6,405 nucleotides of DNA. Source: Candidatus Wolframiiraptor sp. EX4484-121. Lineage in GTDB: Archaea > Thermoproteota > Nitrososphaeria_A > Caldarchaeales > Wolframiiraptoraceae. The notes under the pieces are model-generated. The model was not told the DNA's origin, did not search any database, and saw only the letters and a list, made by a program, of their open reading frames with translations. Of this stretch, positions 1 to 5,049 are shown piece by piece; positions within the stretch are counted from its first letter, which is position 1, and each line of letters starts with the position of its first letter. A program made the translations under genes and the position numbers. The stretch covers positions 1 through 6,405 of the forward strand of contig NJEK01000070.1 in the NCBI GenBank assembly GCA_002255105.1, read 5' to 3'.

Positions 1-52
1 TTCGGATATATGATTTAAACTCTGGGATGGAAGAAGCAATAGGAAGATGAAC

Positions 53-220
53 ATGGCCGCCGAAGAGCTTCTGAACAAGTTAAGGGTTAGCGGGCTCACA
101 TTTGATAGAATTCTCTTATATATGGAAGCGCCCAGAGCCCAGCAAAAAGCCGCCGACAGTGATAGAAGCTCACCCTCCATCTATCAATGTTTAATAACCA
201 ACTGTCGGCTATATGATTAA
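53..220 (+). CDS. Possible small hypothetical protein, 55 codons
   Basis: This is a weak call. An ATG at 53 opens a 55-residue frame ending in TAA at 218-220. It is preceded by AGGA at 41-44, eight bases upstream, and lies two bases after a TGA (48-50) closing another open frame that runs in from the left edge (from position 3). That spacing would suit a two-gene operon entering from outside. The first 30 residues (starting MAAEELLNKL) look like an amphipathic helix; the rest is low in pattern and runs through a hairpin at 148-209, which argues against a full-length real protein. I recognise no family. It could be a truncated gene remnant or chance. A competing minus-strand frame also starts here (GTG at 99-97, then ATG at 54-52) and runs off the left edge behind a TATATAAG at 122-115, so the strand of this end is undecided. 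Confidence 0.25.
   Translation: MAAEELLNKLRVSGLTFDRILLYMEAPRAQQKAADSDRSSPSIYQCLITNCRLYD
143..209 (-). terminator. Composite hairpin with T-run, possible terminator of the exporter genes
   Basis: Read on the minus strand, GCCGACAG (209-202) pairs with CTGTCGGC (159-152). An inner TGATAGA (186-180) pairs with TCTATCA (166-160), and the 3' arm is continuous. A GGCT and a run of five T (148-144) follow directly. A stable stem followed by T residues, about 110 bases past the permease stop, suits a transcription end. On the plus strand the same element starts about 26-30 bases after a TTATATAT box at 116-123, so it could instead be a small structured RNA. Confidence 0.4.
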
Positions 221-318
221 CGTCAGGCGGCTGAATTTAAAATTCCAGCCATATTTCGGTGAGACTCTGCGAACCAATTGTCATGGATCAATAATCCTGA
301 AATCGCTCTCCCGGCTAT
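221..318. other. Non-coding stretch after the exporter genes
   Basis: No convincing reading frame is seen here. It holds an odd palindrome, GAATTT-A-AAATTC, at 233-245, and GGCGGCT at 226-232, which is complementary to AGCCGCC at 148-154 and could compete with the hairpin listed at 143-209. Otherwise nothing can be named. Confidence 0.4.
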
Positions 319-1047
319 TCATGGTATACTCCTCTTTATCAGGAGCTCGGCGAGGTAGAGGAACGCGAAGAAGGAGATGAAGATTATGGGTATGGATATC
401 TGAGGAGGAACGAGGTCGTAGTTTCCGACGAGGGCATATCTTATCGCCTCGACCGAGTATGTTAAAGGCATTGCTAGGGATATTGGGTATAGATATTTGG
501 GAAGCTTGCTAACCGGTATTATTATGTTGCATAGGAAGATCATCGGAAACCTGATGGTGTTGAAGATGGTCATGGCCTGCGCGGGATCCTTCACGACGAA
601 GGCTAATAGAACTCCCATGGAGGAGAACTGTAGGGCTGACCCCATCATGCAGAGCGCCAGCAACGCGGGGTTATGCGGGGATATGGAGAGAAATAGTTGG
701 ATGATCGCCACGGTCGGGATCGATGAGAGGAGGCCGAAGAAGAAGCTGCTGAGAGCCTTACCCCACGCCACGCCGAAGTAGCTTATCGGAAATAGTAGGA
801 GTCTTTCAAAAGATTTCATCCCTCGCTCAAATACTATGCAGGCAGCAGACATAGAAGTCGAGCCGAAGAAAAGCGATAGCGCTAGGAGCCCGGGAGCGAG
901 CCAAAGCTTATCCCATCCTCTAAGCATGAAGGCGGATGCGAAGACGAGCGGGAAGGCGATTCCCCAACTTACCGTAGGCGGCTTAAGATAATATTCCTTT
1001 AGATCTTTCTTGGCTATGTATAATGCTCCGCGGATCTCATCAAGCAT
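319..1047 (-). CDS. ABC-2 type exporter permease (DrrB-like)
   Basis: This is the membrane subunit of an ABC-2 exporter, which would move a small molecule, lipid or drug out of the cell using a partner ATPase. About 242 residues carry six hydrophobic segments (near 26-43, 49-71, 97-122, 126-151, 162-179 and 215-236). The family pattern is present: a cytosolic E-R-x-x-x-S-F-E-R-L-L stretch after segment 2, a V-V-K-D-P between segments 4 and 5, and an L-P-K-Y-L-Y-P-I-S near the C-terminus. Length is normal and it looks intact. I chose ATG 1047 because GGTGAT (1057-1052) sits just upstream of it; GTG 1056 and ATG 1053 are in frame but have a poorer site. The start overlaps the ATPase stop by eight bases, so the two are coupled. 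As read here its ATPase is broken, so it may be stranded or use another ATPase. Substrate is unknown. Confidence 0.85.
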   Translation of the reverse strand: MLDEIRGALYIAKKDLKEYYLKPPTVSWGIAFPLVFASAFMLRGWDKLWLAPGLLALSLFFGSTSMSAACIVFERGMKSFERLLLFPISYFGVAWGKALSSFFFGLLSSIPTVAIIQLFLSISPHNPALLALCMMGSALQFSSMGVLLAFVVKDPAQAMTIFNTIRFPMIFLCNIIIPVSKLPKYLYPISLAMPLTYSVEAIRYALVGNYDLVPPQISIPIIFISFFAFLYLAELLIKRSIP

Positions 1048-1784
1048 CTGCATCACCTATTATCCTGAGGAAGACCTCCTCCGCATCTGCCCCCCTCAGG
1101 TTCACGTAATTTAGGGAGATCCCCTTAGACTTCGCCCTTCTCGCGATTTCCTCCATCACGGATAACGGATCGCTGACCACGATCGTGAAGGATTCTCCGG
1201 ATCTAGAAGCGTTTATGACTCCGGGAATCCGGGAAACCTCTTCCACGCTCATCCTTCCAGCAAAGGATACCTCGAGCACCTCTCACATCCAAACCTATGG
1301 TGGGCTCATCCAAGAAGAGGATCCTTGGATTATGCATGAGGGCCGCCGCCAAGGTGAGCTTCCTCTTCTGGCCCTTCGAGAGCTGCCCAAATTTGGAATC
1401 CTTCTTGTCTAGTAGGCCGAAGAACTCGAGGAGCTCGCGGGCCCTCCTCACCCGCTCCCCTCTCCCGAGGCCGTACATTTCTCCGGTGAAGATGAGGTTG
1501 TCCCAGCATGTTAGCTCCGGGTAAAGGTTTGATGTATCCGGTACGAGGCCGATAACCTTCTTGACGAGCTTGAGCTCTCTGAGAGAGCTGTATCCAGCTA
1601 CATAGGCCTCTCCGCTGCTTATCCTCGTCAGACCGCACAGCATCCTCACGGTCGTCGTCTTCCCCGCCCCATTAGGGCCTAGGAATCCGAAGAGCTCTCC
1701 CCATTTGACGCTGAAGCTTATGCCGTTCACCGCGAGAAGATCGCCATAATACTTCGTTAAGTTCTCGACTACTATCGCGTCCAT
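1040..1784 (-). pseudogene. ABC exporter ATPase (DrrA-like), internal deletion and frameshift
   Basis: This would be the ATP-hydrolysing subunit driving the adjacent permease. The N-terminal part (1784 to about 1275) is a good nucleotide-binding domain: Walker A G-P-N-G-A-G-K-T-T (residues 36-44), signature L-S-K-G-Q (135-139), Walker B I-L-F-L-D-E-P (155-161) and the D-loop G-L-D-V (164-167). The Q-loop position reads V-P-D where Gln is usual in the wider ABC family. After D-V-R-G-A-R the frame turns to nonsense and stops at 1203. In the +1 frame the C-terminal regulatory domain resumes (from about 1279, V-L-E-V-S-F) and ends E-E-V-F-L-R-I-I-G at 1040. The H-loop region and linker, about 60-70 residues, are absent from both frames, so this is a deletion plus frameshift rather than a single-base error. 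Start ATG 1784 has GAGGTG ten bases upstream. An assembly error is possible. Confidence 0.8.
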
Positions 1785-1788
1785 AAGC

Positions 1789-1842
1789 CTATTCCACCTC
1801 GGTAATCTCCCACTCCACGAATTTCCCCCATCCCCAGCTCAT
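1789..1842 (-). CDS. Possible 17-residue Trp-rich leader ORF before the ATPase
   Basis: An ATG at 1842 follows a strong GGAGGG (1856-1851) by eight bases. It encodes 17 residues with three tryptophans (MSWGWGKF at the start, ending ITEVE) and stops with TAG four bases before the ATPase ATG. The ATPase ribosome-binding site lies inside its last codons, so translation of the two could be coupled. The same frame is open further upstream (a GTG at 1875 would give 28 residues), so it might instead be the tail of a decayed gene. G-rich sequence yields Trp codons easily, so chance is a real alternative. Confidence 0.3.
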   Translation of the reverse strand: MSWGWGKFVEWEITEVE

Positions 1843-1910
1843 AAACCGTTCCCTCCATATTGAGGAAGAGGCCACGTCTTGGAAAAGATATGGATCTCCA
1901 GAGGCCGGGA

Positions 1911-1920
1911 GATATTTTGA
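1911..1920 (-). promoter_or_regulatory. TATA-like element for the exporter genes
   Basis: On the minus strand TCAAAATATC reads as an A/T-rich box. Transcription would start about 26 bases on, near 1889, giving a leader of about 45 bases before the small ORF at 1842 and about 105 before the ATPase. It would let the exporter genes be expressed apart from S27e, whose stop is at 1968. No other good box is seen in the 183-base gap. Position and composition are the only evidence. Confidence 0.3.
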
Positions 1921-1967
1921 CGTTCTATTCGGAGCTCATCCCCTTAATCAGTGAGGTTTGGAAAGGT

Positions 1968-2174
1968 TCAGCCATATCTCTCCAGGATCTTTCCCAAGAT
2001 CTTCGCCTTACCTCCACGGGGCTCGGCGAGGATCGCCCCACAGACCTGGCACTTGACTAGGGTCTTGGCGTGGTCGAAGACTATCTGCTTATTCCCACAC
2101 TCATTACATTGGACTAGTAGGAAGCTCGACCTAGGCTTTGGGATGAGCTTGCTCCAATCGACCGCTATAACCAT
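1968..2174 (-). CDS. rps27e: Ribosomal protein S27e
   Basis: A small-subunit ribosomal protein of archaea and eukaryotes, 68 residues, full length for the archaeal family. It carries the diagnostic [10 protein letters not shown] (residues 7-16). A four-cysteine zinc ribbon follows, C23-x2-C26 and C42-x2-C45, with V-x-C-x-x-C-G and the conserved [10 protein letters not shown] tail (51-60). The only sensible start is ATG 2174; no GTG or TTG lies nearby in frame. In many archaea this gene lies beside L44e and eIF2-alpha in one operon. Here L44e is 1.5 kb away on the opposite strand with a HEPN/nucleotidyltransferase pair between, and I do not see eIF2-alpha downstream. Confidence 0.95.
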   Translation of the reverse strand: MVIAVDWSKLIPKPRSSFLLVQCNECGNKQIVFDHAKTLVKCQVCGAILAEPRGGKAKILGKILERYG

Positions 2175-2186
2175 TTCATGGAACCC

Positions 2187-2198
2187 TATAAAATATCA
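2187..2198. promoter_or_regulatory. A/T-rich TATA-like box between divergent genes
   Basis: TATAAAATAT on the plus strand (2187-2196), read as GATATTTTATA on the minus strand, lies 13-24 bases before the S27e start. For S27e this is slightly closer than the usual 26 bases of a leaderless archaeal promoter but is the only box present. Read on the plus strand it is a better TATA box and would start transcription near 2215, before the hairpin at 2258-2286. Confidence 0.45.
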
Positions 2199-2229
2199 TG
2201 AACAGCCATTCTAGCGGCTCTCCAACACC

Positions 2230-2298
2230 GTGGAATCTATTACAACCCTTATTGAGGGTGAGGGTCTCGAGCTCGAGGTCTCTCACAACTGTGGAATC
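2230..2298. repeat. Long hairpin flanked by GTGGAATC direct repeats
   Basis: GTGAGGGT (2258-2265), the 12-base palindrome CTCGAGCTCGAG (2266-2277) and GTCTCTCAC (2278-2286) fold into one stem with a single bulged base and two G-U pairs if transcribed. GTGGAATC occurs at 2230-2237 and again at 2291-2298, each preceded by a CAAC- or AACAC-like stretch. No reading frame explains this. It occupies the middle of the 197-base gap between S27e and the nucleotidyltransferase gene. It might be a protein-binding site, a small RNA or a recombination site. Confidence 0.45.
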
Positions 2299-2340
2299 CG
2301 CCGAGCCTCGCGCCAGCTCATCTGTGTAAGAATGTAAATC

Positions 2341-2352
2341 TTAAATATAAAA
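2341..2352 (+). promoter_or_regulatory. TATA box for the HEPN/nucleotidyltransferase module
   Basis: TTAAATATAAAA is centred about 26 bases before the ATG at 2372, which is the spacing expected if the transcript begins at the start codon. The bases just before that ATG (CGCGGGG) are not a good ribosome-binding site, in keeping with a leaderless message. Confidence 0.6.
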
Positions 2353-2371
2353 ATGGACACCTACCGCGGGG

Positions 2372-3133
2372 ATGTACGACGCCATCTCTTATAAGATTCT
2401 TCAAGCCTTGAAGAGGTCTAAGGTATTGAGATTTAGCGATCTTAAGGCGGTTGTCAAGAATCCGAGGACCCTCACGATCAAGTTGAAGAAGCTCCAGAGG
2501 CTCGGGCTCGTGAGGAAAGGATCCGGGGGCTATAGGCTGACGGAGAGGGGGCTGAGGGTTGAGAAGCTCCTGGAGGAGATCGATGAAGCCTTAAGGGAGC
2601 CCGGCTTCGAGGTCGGAAACGTAGAGAGGATACCCCATGCCTACCTTGCACCCGTGATCAAGAGGTATTGTGAGATGCTCAGAGACCTGCTCGGAGACAG
2701 GCTGATCAGCGTGATGCTCTTCGGCTCCGTTGCCAGGGGGGACTGGGACAAGGATAGCGACATAGACGTGCTCGTCGTGGCCGAGGGTTGGGGAGATAAG
2801 CCTGTCTGGGAGAGGATTAAGGAGCTTAGAAAGGCTATAAACCGGCTTGAACAAACCCCGGAATACCTCGAGGCCGTGAGAATGGGCTACTGGCCAGTAA
2901 TCCAAAACTATCCGCTAAGCCCGGATGAGGCGGGGAGATTCAAGAGGATATATCTAGACGCAATAATCGATGGGATAATTCTCTATGACAGGGACGGTTT
3001 CTTGGAGCGCGTACTTCGATCCCTGAGGAGGAGGCTTGAGGAGCTAGGCTCCCATAGAGTGGTCCTGCCGAATGGAAGATTCTACTGGGTCTTAAAGAAG
3101 GTGAGGGCTGGAGAGGTGATCGATCTTGAGTAG
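2372..3133 (+). CDS. Winged-helix / MNT nucleotidyltransferase, putative antitoxin
   Basis: A 253-residue protein with two parts. Residues 1-65 look like a winged helix-turn-helix: Y-K-I-L-Q-A-L near the start, L-K-K-L-Q-R-L-G-L-V as the recognition region, then Y-R-L-T-E-R-G-L. Residues 95-200 are a minimal nucleotidyltransferase with the family motif G118-S119-x10-D130-x-D132 (F-G-S-V-A-R-G before the acidic pair). A third acidic residue on the next core strand is not obvious (V-I-Q-N-Y near 176-180). In studied MNT/HEPN pairs the MNT protein blocks the HEPN toxin by attaching AMP units to it. Here the DNA-binding domain suggests it may also repress its own promoter, which is inference. The HEPN gene follows with an eight-base overlap. 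ATG 2372 is chosen because the TATA box at 2341-2352 places the transcript start there. Confidence 0.85.
   Translation: MYDAISYKILQALKRSKVLRFSDLKAVVKNPRTLTIKLKKLQRLGLVRKGSGGYRLTERGLRVEKLLEEIDEALREPGFEVGNVERIPHAYLAPVIKRYCEMLRDLLGDRLISVMLFGSVARGDWDKDSDIDVLVVAEGWGDKPVWERIKELRKAINRLEQTPEYLEAVRMGYWPVIQNYPLSPDEAGRFKRIYLDAIIDGIILYDRDGFLERVLRSLRRRLEELGSHRVVLPNGRFYWVLKKVRAGEVIDLE
3113..3121 (+). promoter_or_regulatory. Ribosome-binding site selecting a TTG start
   Basis: GAGGTGATC matches the archaeal 16S tail consensus over nine bases. Its GAGGTG core ends seven bases before TTG 3126 and sixteen bases before the alternative ATG 3135, so it favours TTG as the HEPN start. The site lies inside the end of the upstream gene, as expected for coupled translation. 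Confidence 0.6.
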
Positions 3134-3569
3134 GATGACCAACATCGACCTCTCAGCCTCGGCTCTGAGGCGGGCTAAGAGATGGCTTAAAGGCGCTCTA
3201 AGGGCCCTAGAGGATGGGCGGTGGGATGACGTCGTCTACTGCTCGCAGATGGCCGTGGAGCAAGCGTCCAAGGCGGTCCTCATAGCCCTTGGAATAGACT
3301 ACCCTAGGGAGCATGACGTGAGCATGGCCTTCAAGAAGATATCTGAGATAGATGGAATCCCTGGATGGTTTACGGCCATATTAGACGAGCTGGCGGAGAA
3401 TATCTCCACGCTAGCCCAGCTGAGGGGCTTGGCGGGCTATGGATATGAGGAGGGGGTCGATGCCGACTACTTCAAAGACTATGCTCCAGAAGCCTACCAA
3501 AAAGCCGAGAAGCACTACGATGCATGCTTAAGACTGCTGTCAGAACTATACAAGCTAAAAATCGATTAA
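3126..3569 (+). CDS. HEPN domain protein, putative toxin
   Basis: A 147-residue all-helical protein of the archaeal HEPN family. Recognisable stretches are an early basic helix (A-L-R-R-A-K-R-W-L), Y-C-S-Q-M-A-V-E-Q-A-S-K-A-V-L (residues 38-52), the I-D-Y-P-R-E-H-D-V turn (57-65) and Q-L-R-G-L-A-G-Y-G-Y (98-107). Classical HepT toxins are RNases with R-x4-H-x-Y, where the Tyr is the AMP acceptor. Here the same place reads R100-x4-Y105-x-Y107, so the catalytic His is replaced while the acceptor-like Tyr stays. It may thus be non-nucleolytic or use another residue, such as H63. The TTG start overlaps the partner gene by eight bases, so the two are made together. HEPN/MNT pairs also occur without proven toxicity, so toxin is a family-based guess. 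Confidence 0.85.
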   Translation: MSRMTNIDLSASALRRAKRWLKGALRALEDGRWDDVVYCSQMAVEQASKAVLIALGIDYPREHDVSMAFKKISEIDGIPGWFTAILDELAENISTLAQLRGLAGYGYEEGVDADYFKDYAPEAYQKAEKHYDACLRLLSELYKLKID

Positions 3570-3607
3570 ACACGAATGCTCAACCAACTACAGAACTTTC
3601 AATACCC

Positions 3608-3612
3608 TTTTT
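3608..3612 (+). terminator. T-run after the HEPN gene
   Basis: CCCTTTTTG lies 38 bases past the HEPN stop. Archaeal RNA polymerase can stop at T-runs without a strong hairpin. No stem is seen just before it, so the call is modest. Confidence 0.35.
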
Positions 3613-3679
3613 GAGATTCGATCGAGTGATGAGGGGATTAAAAGATTCTGAGGAGAAAGCTTTTCAAGCCTCTCTTCAA

Positions 3680-3691
3680 GGTTCCCGAACC
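3680..3691. promoter_or_regulatory. Short dyad upstream of the L44e TATA box
   Basis: GGTTC-CC-GAACC is a perfect five-base inverted repeat with a two-base centre, ending 15 bases before the TATA box. The place suits an activator or operator site, but a repeat this short could be chance. Confidence 0.25.
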
Positions 3692-3706
3692 GTGGCCTAA
3701 TAATGG

Positions 3707-3714
3707 TATAAATA
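3707..3714 (+). promoter_or_regulatory. TATA box of the L44e gene
   Basis: TATAAATA is a near-consensus archaeal TATA box. Transcription should start near 3736. That rules out the GTG at 3715, which lies upstream of the expected RNA start, and supports TTG 3745 (or TTG 3739) as the real L44e start with a very short leader. Confidence 0.65.
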
Positions 3715-3744
3715 GTGGGTCGAGTAGGGTTGGGTCGATTGGGG

Positions 3745-4020
3745 TTGAAGGTTCCGGCCACGATCAGAACATATTGCCCGAGATGCCGCAAGCATACCGA
3801 GCATAAGGTCACCTTATACAAGAAGGGTAAGGATAGGGCCTTGGCGATAGGTGCCAGGAGGCATGAGCGGGAGCTACATGGATATGGGGGCCAGAAATAT
3901 CCTATTCAGAGGAGGAAGGCGAAGCTAACCCAGAAGCAGACCCTAAAGCTGACCTGCAAGGAATGCGGATACACGATCCACAAGAAGGGAATAAGGCTGA
4001 AGAAGCTCGAGATAACATAG
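3745..4020 (+). CDS. rpl44e: Ribosomal protein L44e
   Basis: A large-subunit zinc-ribbon ribosomal protein of archaea and eukaryotes that sits near the E site. With the TTG start at 3745 it has 91 residues, the usual length: K-V-P-A-T-I-R-T-Y-C-P-R-C-R-K-H-T opens the protein and places the first cysteine at residue 11, as in known archaeal L44e. The second pair is C71-x2-C74 (C-K-E-C-G-Y), and the G-Y-G-G-Q loop (46-50) and basic tail I-R-L-K-K-L-E-I are present. A longer frame opens at GTG 3715 and adds ten residues (repeats of G-R-x-G-L) unlike the family, encoded by an imperfect 15-base tandem repeat next to the TATA box. I reject that extension. It has its own promoter, so it is transcribed separately from the HEPN pair upstream. 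Confidence 0.93.
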   Translation: MKVPATIRTYCPRCRKHTEHKVTLYKKGKDRALAIGARRHERELHGYGGQKYPIQRRKAKLTQKQTLKLTCKECGYTIHKKGIRLKKLEIT

Positions 4021-4022
4021 TC

Positions 4023-4057
4023 GTGAGCCCTCACCTAAAGGGAACACGGTATTTTTT
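4023..4057 (+). terminator. Terminator region after L44e
   Basis: A small dyad, GTGAG-CC-CTCAC (4023-4034), begins two bases after the L44e stop and is followed by a run of six T at 4052-4057 and another T4 near 4071. The T-rich tract is the stronger signal for archaeal termination. The next gene is convergent, so the region separates two transcripts meeting head-on. Confidence 0.5.
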
Positions 4058-4135
4058 CTTAAGGAAACGCTTTTCTCAAACAGACCATGAAAGAGATTGC
4101 ATCGGATATAGCTTCAGGCGGTTCAGGTTAGAACT

Positions 4136-5026
4136 CTAGCATCCACTCTCTCTTAAAAACTTCTCAACCTCCTCGGATGTCGGCAACGCTTCTTGAGCTC
4201 CAACCTTTAATGTGGATAGGGCTCCGGCGGCGTTGGCATATCTTACCGCCGCTTCCAGGGATTCTCCTCTTGATAGGGCGACTGCTAGGGCTCCGTTAAA
4301 TGCGTCTCCCGCTCCTGTCGTGTCTATGGGCTTAACCTTGAACGCCGGGATTAGCTTCTCCTCCCTCTCGGTTATTATCATGGCGCCTCTAGCCCCTAGC
4401 GTTACGACGAGGTTCTTGATTCCTAGGTTCTTGATGGTCCATCTTCCAGCCCTTATCAGATCATGGTCGCTGGCCGTCTTGCTCCCGCTCATCAGCTCGA
4501 GTTCCACCTCATTGGGCGTCGCGATGAACACCTTGTTCAAGACCTCGCGTGATAGTGGATGATATGGGGCTGGGTTTAGGATTATCCTCACATCCCTCTC
4601 CGAGAACTTCTTAATGGCGTATTCGACGATCTCCACGGGTATCTCAAGCTGCAGTAGGAGAATCTTTATTCGATCCCCTAGATCGTCTGCTCCCGGCGCC
4701 ACGCCTATAACGTTATTTCCACTAGAGTCTATGAAGATTAGAGCGACTCCTGAATGGGTTTTCGCCCTCTTAATGTGATCCGTCCTTACGCCATTTTTCT
4801 CGAGATTCTCTATCAGCTCATCTCCGATCGAGTCCTCGCCAACTTTTCCGATCATGTAAACCTCTGCTCCAAGCCTTGCGGCCGCAACCGCCTGATTAGC
4901 TCCTTTCCCTCCAGGCGTCATCTTGAACTCCTTCCCTATCAAAGTCTCCCCGAGCCTGGGCATCCTATCCAAGCTTATGACGTAGTCCATGTGAATGCTT
5001 CCGAGAACCGCTATCTCGGGTCTCAT
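4136..5026 (-). CDS. Ribokinase-family (PfkB) sugar or nucleoside kinase
   Basis: A cytosolic kinase of the PfkB family that puts a phosphate from ATP on a sugar or nucleoside. Of 296 residues, the recognisable parts are the N-terminal G-S-I-H-M-D-Y (9-15), P-G-G-K-G-A-N-Q-A (38-46, substrate lid and binding), L-L-L-Q-L-E-I-P (123-130), N-P-A-P (151-154), T-P-N-E-x-E (170-175) and the catalytic signature D-T-T-G-A-G-D-A-F-N-G (235-245) with the base Asp241. It resembles ribokinase most, but ribose contact Asn is His12 here, so ribose, ribose 1-phosphate or a nucleoside are all possible. Between A-P-G-A-D and L-L-L-Q it is about 12 residues shorter than E. coli RbsK as I recall it. It lies 23 bases after the aminotransferase stop, so probably in one operon. 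Its own ribosome-binding site is weak. Confidence 0.85.
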   Translation of the reverse strand: MRPEIAVLGSIHMDYVISLDRMPRLGETLIGKEFKMTPGGKGANQAVAAARLGAEVYMIGKVGEDSIGDELIENLEKNGVRTDHIKRAKTHSGVALIFIDSSGNNVIGVAPGADDLGDRIKILLLQLEIPVEIVEYAIKKFSERDVRIILNPAPYHPLSREVLNKVFIATPNEVELELMSGSKTASDHDLIRAGRWTIKNLGIKNLVVTLGARGAMIITEREEKLIPAFKVKPIDTTGAGDAFNGALAVALSRGESLEAAVRYANAAGALSTLKVGAQEALPTSEEVEKFLRESGC

Positions 5027-5049
5027 ACCAGATTCTTTTTTGAGCCGAC

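Noticed and set aside
497..781. Open frame of 94 codons on the plus strand
   Set aside because: It is opposite the permease, whose membrane segments and family motifs explain the sequence.
1330..1638. Open frame of 102 codons on the minus strand
   Set aside because: It overlaps the ATPase nucleotide-binding domain in another frame and is rich in Arg, Gly and Pro, as expected of a shadow frame.
2591..2905. Open frame of 104 codons on the minus strand
   Set aside because: It is antisense to the nucleotidyltransferase core motif region and shows no recognisable domain.
3626..3651. Possible box C/D small RNA: GTGATGA at 3626-3632 and CTGA at 3648-3651
   Set aside because: The C box is perfect, but no second C'/D pair or terminal stem is seen, and a single match of this size is expected by chance in a window this long.
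3588..3821. Open frame of 77 codons on the minus strand over the L44e promoter
   Set aside because: It is antisense to the L44e start and TATA box and has no supporting signals.
4021..4135. Search for a small gene between L44e and the kinase
   Set aside because: Only T-runs, a small dyad and a TTCAGG repeat were seen; no frame with a start and ribosome-binding site stands out.
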